From the NCBI GenBank assembly GCA_016291915.1, contig JAEEZP010000265.1:1-9657 (forward strand): DNA of 9,657 nucleotides, written 5' to 3'. A program made the position numbers and the translations under genes. Shown piece by piece: positions 5,813 through 9,657 of this stretch. Each line of letters opens with the position of its first letter. The first letter of the stretch is position 1. The notes below the pieces were generated by a model. That model saw only the letters and a program-made list of their open reading frames with translations, was not told the origin of the DNA and ran no database searches. Source of the stretch: Prevotella sp. Its GTDB lineage: Bacteria > Bacteroidota > Bacteroidia > Bacteroidales > Bacteroidaceae.

Positions 5813-6325
5813 ATGGCAATGAATAAAGTAAAGATAAATAGTGACGTTGAACTGAAAGACAGATTGGTTGCTATTAACCGTGTTACCAAAGTAACAAAAG
5901 GTGGACGTACCTTCACATTCGCAGCTATCGTGGTAGTTGGTGACGGTAATGGTATCATCGGTTGGGGACTTGGTAAAGCAGGCGAAGTTACTGCTGCTAT
6001 CCAGAAGGGTACTGAGGCAGCAAAGAAGAATCTGGTGAAAGTTCCTGTACTCAAAGGTACTGTTCCTCATGAGAATGAAGCACGTTTCGGTGGTGCACAT
6101 GTATTCCTGAAGCCTGCAGCTGCCGGTACTGGTCTTGTAGCTGGTGGTGCTATGCGTGCTGTTCTTGAGAGCGCCGGTGTTAAGGATGTGCTTGCAAAGA
6201 GTAAGGGTTCTTCTAACCCTCACAACCTGGTAAAAGCTACAATCTTGGCTCTTAGTGAGATGCGTGATGCTTATACTATCGCCGGTCAGCGTGGTATCAG
6301 TATGAACAAAGTGTTTAATGGTTAA
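5813..6325 (+). CDS. rpsE: 30S ribosomal protein S5 (uS5)
   Basis: S5 lies at the mRNA entry side of the small subunit and affects decoding accuracy; its N-terminal loop is near the spectinomycin site. The 170-residue product is of normal length. The S5 double-stranded-RNA-binding-like domain spans about 13-77 with VTKGGRTFTF (27-36) and GDGNGIIGWGLGKAGEV. The C-terminal domain spans about 85-160 with GTGLVAGGAMRAVLE and the end block SNPHNLVKAT. The ATG at 5813 gives MAMNKV; an ATG at 5819 is a close alternative. It lies 6 bases after rplR. rpmD follows after 14 bases and a Shine-Dalgarno. Confidence 0.98.
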   Translation: MAMNKVKINSDVELKDRLVAINRVTKVTKGGRTFTFAAIVVVGDGNGIIGWGLGKAGEVTAAIQKGTEAAKKNLVKVPVLKGTVPHENEARFGGAHVFLKPAAAGTGLVAGGAMRAVLESAGVKDVLAKSKGSSNPHNLVKATILALSEMRDAYTIAGQRGISMNKVFNG

Positions 6326-6327
6326 TA

Positions 6328-6334
6328 AAAGGAG
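6328..6334 (+). promoter_or_regulatory. Shine-Dalgarno before rpmD
   Basis: AAAGGAG ends 5 bases before the rpmD ATG at 6340. It is one of only two clear Shine-Dalgarno sites in intergenic spaces of this window, and it confirms the start of this small gene. Confidence 0.75.
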
Positions 6335-6339
6335 TTATT

Positions 6340-6516
6340 ATGGCAACTATTAAAGTTAAGCAGATTAGGAGTAAGATCGGTTATCCAGTAGATCAGAAGC
6401 GTACTCTTCAGGCTATTGGTCTTCATAAGATCTCTCAGGTTGTTGAAGTAGAGGACACTCCTTCTATCCGTGGTATGATCCAGAAGGTTCACCACCTGGT
6501 TACCATCGTTGATTAA
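6340..6516 (+). CDS. rpmD: 50S ribosomal protein L30 (uL30)
   Basis: L30 is a small alpha-beta protein on the surface of the large subunit and is absent from some bacteria. The product has 58 residues, the family norm. It begins MATIKVKQIRSKIGYP and continues with KRTLQAIGL, then a short block ending in PSIRGMI and the closing HHLVTIVD, all typical. It lies between rpsE and rplO, exactly where spc operons carry rpmD. A Shine-Dalgarno supports the ATG at 6340. rplO starts 32 bases after the stop. Confidence 0.96.
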   Translation: MATIKVKQIRSKIGYPVDQKRTLQAIGLHKISQVVEVEDTPSIRGMIQKVHHLVTIVD

Positions 6517-6548
6517 TCAATTGTCGAACATTTAACAGATATTTGAAT

Positions 6549-6995
6549 ATGAAATTAAATACATTAAAACCGGCTGAGGGCTCTACCCATTCAAGACGTC
6601 GTATCGGTCGTGGTCCAGGTTCTGGTCTGGGCGGCACTTCTACACGTGGTCATAAAGGTGCTAAGGCTCGTTCTGGTTACAAGAGAAAGATCGGTTTTGA
6701 AGGTGGACAGATGCCTCTGCAGCGCCGTCTTCCAAAGTTTGGATTCAAGAATATTAACCATAAGGAGTATTTCGTAGTGAATCTTTCAACTTTGCAGAAG
6801 TTGGCTGAGCGTAAGGATCTTACAAAGATTGATATCGCTGAATTGGTGGCTGCCGGTCTTACCAACGGTAAAGAATTGGTAAAGGTTCTTGGTAATGGTC
6901 AGCTGACCGCGAAAATTGAGGTTGAGGCTAATGCCTTCTCAAAGAAAGCTGAAGAGGCTATTAAAGCCGCAGGTGGTAACACAACTATAATTTAA
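6549..6995 (+). CDS. rplO: 50S ribosomal protein L15 (uL15)
   Basis: L15 is an assembly protein that threads a long basic arm into 23S rRNA. The product has 148 residues (144 in E. coli). The N-terminal arm is rich in Gly, Arg and Lys: RRRIGRGPGSGLGGTSTRGH (16-35), then the conserved GFEGGQMPLQRRLPKFGF (49-66). The globular C-terminal domain includes GNGQLTAKIEVEANAFSKKA. The ATG at 6549 gives MKLNTLKPAEGS, the usual L15 start; an in-frame TTG at 6543 would add two residues and is not needed. secY begins 4 bases after the stop. Confidence 0.97.
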   Translation: MKLNTLKPAEGSTHSRRRIGRGPGSGLGGTSTRGHKGAKARSGYKRKIGFEGGQMPLQRRLPKFGFKNINHKEYFVVNLSTLQKLAERKDLTKIDIAELVAAGLTNGKELVKVLGNGQLTAKIEVEANAFSKKAEEAIKAAGGNTTII

Positions 6996-6999
6996 GTCA

Positions 7000-8346
7000 A
7001 TGAAAAAGTTAATAGAGTACCTGAAGAATTGTTGGAAGATTGAGGATCTGCGTAGTCGTATCCTTATCACATTGCTTTTCGTAGCGATTTATCGTTTCGG
7101 ATCATTTGTAGTATTGCCTGGCATCAACCCGGCAGCACTTCAGAATCTCCAGCAGCAGACTGCCGGTGGTCTGATGTCTCTTCTTGACATGTTCTCAGGT
7201 GGTGCATTCTCTAATGCGTCAATCTTCGCATTAGGAATCATGCCATATATCTCTGCTTCTATCGTAATGCAGCTTCTCGCTGTTGCTGTACCTTATTTCC
7301 AGAAGATGCAGCGTGAGGGTGAGAGCGGCCGTAAGAAGATTGCCTGGTATACCCGAGTACTTACCGTATTCATCCTTGTCTTCCAGGCTCCTTCTTATCT
7401 GATGAACCTGAAGATGCAGGCAGCTGGTGCTTTGGCAACAGGTGTTGACTGGAATGTCTTCATATTCCCGGCTACAATTATCTTGGCCGCAGGTTCAATG
7501 TTTATCCTGTGGTTGGGTGAGCGCATTACAGATAAGGGTATTGGTAACGGTGTTTCTATCATCATTATGATTGGTATCATCGCTCGTCTGCCGCAGGCAT
7601 TCGTGCAGGAGGTTACCTCTCGTTTCACTGCTATTACAGGTGGTGGTCTGGTGATGTTCATTGTTGAGCTCCTTATCCTTTATGCAGTGGTATGTGCATC
7701 GATTCTTTTGGTACAGGGTGTCCGTAAGGTTCCTGTACAGTATGCAAAGCGTCTAGTTGGTAACAAACAATACGGTGGTGCACGTCAGTACATCCCATTG
7801 AAGTTGTTTGCAGCTAATGTGATGCCTATTATCTTTGCTCAGGCTTTGATGTTTATTCCACTGGCTATCGTTCAGTATTCTTCTGACTCTACCAATACTG
7901 TTATCAGAGCACTCTTGGATCGTGATAGTTTGTTATATAATGTAGTATTTGCAGCATTGATCATTGCATTTACCTATTTCTATACTGCTATTACATTGAA
8001 TCCAACGCAGATGGCAGAAGACATGAAACGTAACAACGGATTTATTCCGGGTGTGAAACCGGGAAAACCAACTGCAGACTATATCGATACGATTATGTCA
8101 CGCATCACTTTCCCTGGATCACTGTTTATCGCTTTCATTGCCATCATGCCGGCTCTGGCCTCACAACTTAATGTACAACAGGCATTCTCACAGTTCTTTG
8201 GTGGTACATCACTTCTGATTCTTGTCGGTGTCGTTATCGATACACTTACACAAATCGAGAGTCACCTAATGATGCGTCATTATGACGGTCTGCTGAATTC
8301 CGGACGTATCCGTTCTACACATCATGGTCAGATTACTGCATATTAA
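7000..8346 (+). CDS. secY: Preprotein translocase channel subunit SecY
   Basis: SecY forms the inner-membrane channel that, with SecE and SecG, lets SecA-driven and co-translational substrates cross or enter the membrane. The 448-residue product is of usual length (430-450). I place ten hydrophobic segments at about 20-40, 72-95, 117-137, 153-172, 184-200, 214-236, 270-292, 311-333, 368-390 and 399-418. The plug region lies near 55-70. Diagnostic blocks are LGIMPYISASI (78-88), ITDKGIGNGVSI (176-187), QYAKRLVG (247-254) and, in the cytoplasmic loop that meets SecA and the ribosome, NNGFIPGVKPGKPT (345-358). It starts 4 bases after rplO, so its output is tied to the ribosomal genes. Confidence 0.98.
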   Translation: MKKLIEYLKNCWKIEDLRSRILITLLFVAIYRFGSFVVLPGINPAALQNLQQQTAGGLMSLLDMFSGGAFSNASIFALGIMPYISASIVMQLLAVAVPYFQKMQREGESGRKKIAWYTRVLTVFILVFQAPSYLMNLKMQAAGALATGVDWNVFIFPATIILAAGSMFILWLGERITDKGIGNGVSIIIMIGIIARLPQAFVQEVTSRFTAITGGGLVMFIVELLILYAVVCASILLVQGVRKVPVQYAKRLVGNKQYGGARQYIPLKLFAANVMPIIFAQALMFIPLAIVQYSSDSTNTVIRALLDRDSLLYNVVFAALIIAFTYFYTAITLNPTQMAEDMKRNNGFIPGVKPGKPTADYIDTIMSRITFPGSLFIAFIAIMPALASQLNVQQAFSQFFGGTSLLILVGVVIDTLTQIESHLMMRHYDGLLNSGRIRSTHHGQITAY

Positions 8347-8355
8347 TCAGGTCTG

Positions 8356-9159
8356 ATGAAGATATTCCTGAAAACAGAGGACGAAATTGAGCTAATGCGT
8401 CGAGCGAACCAACTTGTTGGTAAAACGCTCGGCGAATTAGCAAAACATATCAAACCGGGTGTAAACACACTGCAACTCGATCGTATTGCAGATGAGTTTA
8501 TCCGAGATCACGGGGCAGTTCCTACTTTCAAAGGTTTTCCGAACCCTTACGGTAATCCCTTCCCCGCCAGTATCTGCACCTCGGTAAACGATGCCGTTGT
8601 GCATGGCGTGCCAAATGAGAAAACTGTTCTGAAAGACGGTGATATCATCAGTATAGACTGCGGCACATTACTGGATGGTTTTAACGGTGACTCAGCATAT
8701 ACGTTCTGCGTGGGTGATGTGTCGCCTGAGGTGAAACAACTTCTGAAAGTCACCAAAGAGTCGTTGTATATCGGAATCGAGAATGCAGTGGCTGGAAAAC
8801 ATATCGGTGATATAGGAAGTGCTATACAGGAACACTGTGAGTCGTATGGCTATGGGGTGGTCCGTGAACTTACCGGTCATGGAATAGGCCGTGAGATGCA
8901 TGAGGATCCCTGTGTCCCTAATTATGGTCGACGTGGTAACGGCACGTTGTTGAAGGCTGGTATGTGTATTGCAATTGAACCAATGATAACAATGGGTGAT
9001 AAAGCAGTTTACATGGATGCCAACGACCGCTGGACCATTCGTACTCGCGACCATCAGTGTGCAGCACACTTCGAGCATACCATTGCTGTCTATCGTGGAC
9101 AGGCTGAGATTTTATCCTCTTTTACAGAAATAGAAGCAACAGAAGGAATTTTATACTGA
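8356..9159 (+). CDS. map: Type I methionine aminopeptidase
   Basis: This enzyme removes the initiator methionine from nascent proteins whose second residue is small. The 267-residue product is close to the E. coli 264. The five metal ligands and the catalytic His are all present: His83 (VVHGV), Asp101 (SIDCG), Asp112 (GDSAYTF), His175 (GHGIGREMHE), Glu208 (IEPM) and Glu240 (HFEHT). The N-terminus lacks the zinc-finger extension of eukaryotic forms. It lies 9 bases after secY and 5 bases before infA. It is the only complete gene in the window that ends in TGA, and it uses several CGA Arg codons (residues 16, 50, 192), hinting at lower expression than its ribosomal neighbours. Confidence 0.98.
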   Translation: MKIFLKTEDEIELMRRANQLVGKTLGELAKHIKPGVNTLQLDRIADEFIRDHGAVPTFKGFPNPYGNPFPASICTSVNDAVVHGVPNEKTVLKDGDIISIDCGTLLDGFNGDSAYTFCVGDVSPEVKQLLKVTKESLYIGIENAVAGKHIGDIGSAIQEHCESYGYGVVRELTGHGIGREMHEDPCVPNYGRRGNGTLLKAGMCIAIEPMITMGDKAVYMDANDRWTIRTRDHQCAAHFEHTIAVYRGQAEILSSFTEIEATEGILY

Positions 9160-9164
9160 ATTAT

Positions 9165-9383
9165 ATGGCAAAACAATCTGCTATTGAACAAGATGGAACC
9201 ATTGTTGAGGCATTGTCCAATGCAATGTTCCGAGTAGAGTTGGAAAATGGTGTCCTCATTACGGCACATATCTCTGGCAAGATGCGAATGCATTACATCA
9301 AAATCCTGCCAGGTGATAAGGTAAAGGTTGAAATGAGTCCTTATGACCTGACAAAAGGTAGAATTGTATTTAGATATAAGTAA
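9165..9383 (+). CDS. infA: Translation initiation factor IF-1
   Basis: IF-1 is an OB-fold protein that blocks the A site of the 30S subunit during initiation and strengthens IF-2 and IF-3 action. The 72-residue length equals that of E. coli IF-1. Diagnostic blocks are MFRVELENG, TAHISGKMR and the end SPYDLTKGRIVFRYK. It lies between map and rpmJ, a common bacterial arrangement. The ATG at 9165 has no Shine-Dalgarno. rpmJ begins 14 bases after the stop. Confidence 0.98.
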   Translation: MAKQSAIEQDGTIVEALSNAMFRVELENGVLITAHISGKMRMHYIKILPGDKVKVEMSPYDLTKGRIVFRYK

Positions 9384-9397
9384 AACATTGAGATAAA

Positions 9398-9514
9398 ATG
9401 AAGACAAGAGCATCCTTAAAAAAACGTACTCCCGACTGTAAGATCGTTCGTCGTAAAGGTCGTCTGTTCGTTATTAACAAGAAGAACCCAAAGTATAAGT
9501 TACGTCAGGGTTAA
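9398..9514 (+). CDS. rpmJ: 50S ribosomal protein L36 (bL36), zinc-free form
   Basis: L36 is the smallest large-subunit protein and binds 23S rRNA at the base of the L7/L12 stalk. The product has 38 residues, the standard length, starting MKTRASLKKR and ending PKYKLRQG. The zinc-binding form has three Cys and one His. Here only one Cys remains (TPDCKIV), with Thr, Asn and Tyr at the other ligand positions, so this is the C-minus type that does not bind zinc. That is, as far as I recall, normal in Bacteroidota. It is the last gene before a 108-base gap that carries a terminator-like hairpin and a promoter box. Confidence 0.96.
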   Translation: MKTRASLKKRTPDCKIVRRKGRLFVINKKNPKYKLRQG

Positions 9515-9524
9515 GATGTTAAAT

Positions 9525-9577
9525 AAGCGTAAAAAGGTAAGAAATTAAAAAATTCTTCTTACCTTTGCATGCTTTTT
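9525..9577 (+). terminator. Terminator-like inverted repeat after rpmJ
   Basis: AAAGGTAAGAA (9533-9543) pairs perfectly with TTCTTACCTTT (9556-9566) around a 12-base loop. After a two-base internal loop the stem extends with 9525-9530 pairing to 9569-9574, and T bases continue to 9577. The shape is that of an intrinsic terminator of the spc transcript, but the free T-run after the stem is short and the stem is AU-rich. It may instead weaken read-through, or be a protein site in DNA. Confidence 0.45.
9560..9568 (+). promoter_or_regulatory. Bacteroidota-type promoter -7 box for rpsM
   Basis: TACCTTTGC matches the Bacteroidota primary sigma -7 consensus TAnnTTTG followed by a pyrimidine. It is 55 bases before the rpsM ATG, so transcription would start near 9574 with a leader of about 48 bases. 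No TTTG-type -33 box is visible at the expected distance; that region is A-rich instead. The box lies inside the 3' arm of the inverted repeat. It probably drives the rpsM (alpha) operon separately from upstream read-through. Confidence 0.55.
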
Positions 9578-9580
9578 AGC

Positions 9581-9594
9581 AAATTTCGAAATTT
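9581..9594. repeat. 14-base perfect palindrome in the rpsM leader
   Basis: AAATTTCGAAATTT equals its own reverse complement. It lies just downstream of the predicted start of transcription and 28 bases before the rpsM ATG. As RNA it could form only a weak five-pair AU stem with a UCGA loop. As DNA it could be a binding site for a dimeric regulator. Confidence 0.5.
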
Positions 9595-9622
9595 AACACT
9601 TTATTATTTTTTATTTTTAACA

Positions 9623-9657
9623 ATGGCAATAAGAATTGTTGGAGTAGATTTGCCCCA
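9623..9657 (+). CDS. rpsM: 30S ribosomal protein S13 (uS13), first codons only
   Basis: Only 11 codons are inside the window, reading MAIRIVGVDLP, which is the standard beginning of S13, the head protein that contacts S19 and P-site tRNA. Its place after rpmJ fits the usual start of the alpha operon (rpsM-rpsK-rpsD-rpoA-rplQ); those later genes are beyond the window. The leader just before the ATG is T-rich (9598-9619) and has no Shine-Dalgarno. The call rests on few residues but the context is strong. Confidence 0.93.
   Translation, partial: MAIRIVGVDLP

Noticed and set aside
5807..6223. Minus-strand open frame of 138 codons opposite rpsE
   Set aside because: Antisense shadow of a firmly identified gene with no promoter box or family resemblance.
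6543..6548. TTG start adding two residues to L15
   Set aside because: The ATG at 6549 gives the standard N-terminus, and a TTG start has no support.

Overview
The window is a continuous, plus-strand ribosomal protein gene cluster: the end of the S10 operon, the whole spc operon, and the first codons of the alpha operon. It runs rplB (3' part)-rpsS-rplV-rpsC-rplP-rpmC-rpsQ-rplN-rplX-rplE-rpsN-rpsH-rplF-rplR-rpsE-rpmD-rplO-secY-map-infA-rpmJ-rpsM (5' end). The organism looks like a member of Bacteroidota, most likely Bacteroidales and Prevotella-like. Reasons are the protein sequences, the near absence of Shine-Dalgarno sequences, the map-infA-rpmJ block between secY and rpsM, zinc-free S14 and L36, and a TAnnTTTG-type promoter box before rpsM. 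The genus is inferred from memory of these families, not from a search.

Positions 1-2521 hold the S10-operon tail (L2, S19, L22, S3, L16, L29). Positions 2524-8346 hold the spc genes (S17, L14, L24, L5, S14, S8, L6, L18, S5, L30, L15, SecY). Positions 8356-9514 hold methionine aminopeptidase, IF-1 and L36. Most genes are 2-35 bases apart and rplX/rplE overlap by one base, so one long polycistronic mRNA is likely. Products are parts of both ribosomal subunits, the membrane channel for exported proteins, the enzyme that trims initiator methionine, and an initiation factor.

Two intergenic gaps of about 110 bases stand out. The first (4356-4464), directly before rpsH, can fold into a long hairpin with a bulged A, followed by a T6 run and a second GC hairpin. 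It is a candidate autoregulatory site for S8. The second (9515-9622), between rpmJ and rpsM, holds an inverted repeat with terminator-like shape whose 3' arm contains a Bacteroidota promoter box, then a 14-base perfect palindrome in the presumed rpsM leader.

Other points are strong Shine-Dalgarno sequences before only rplF and rpmD, an unusual substitution in the L2 DHPxGGG motif, an 8-base tandem duplication across the rpsN stop codon, and map as the only gene ending in TGA. I see no mobile element, CRISPR array, tRNA, rRNA or new multigene system. The content is core housekeeping, and the regulatory gaps are the parts worth a second look.
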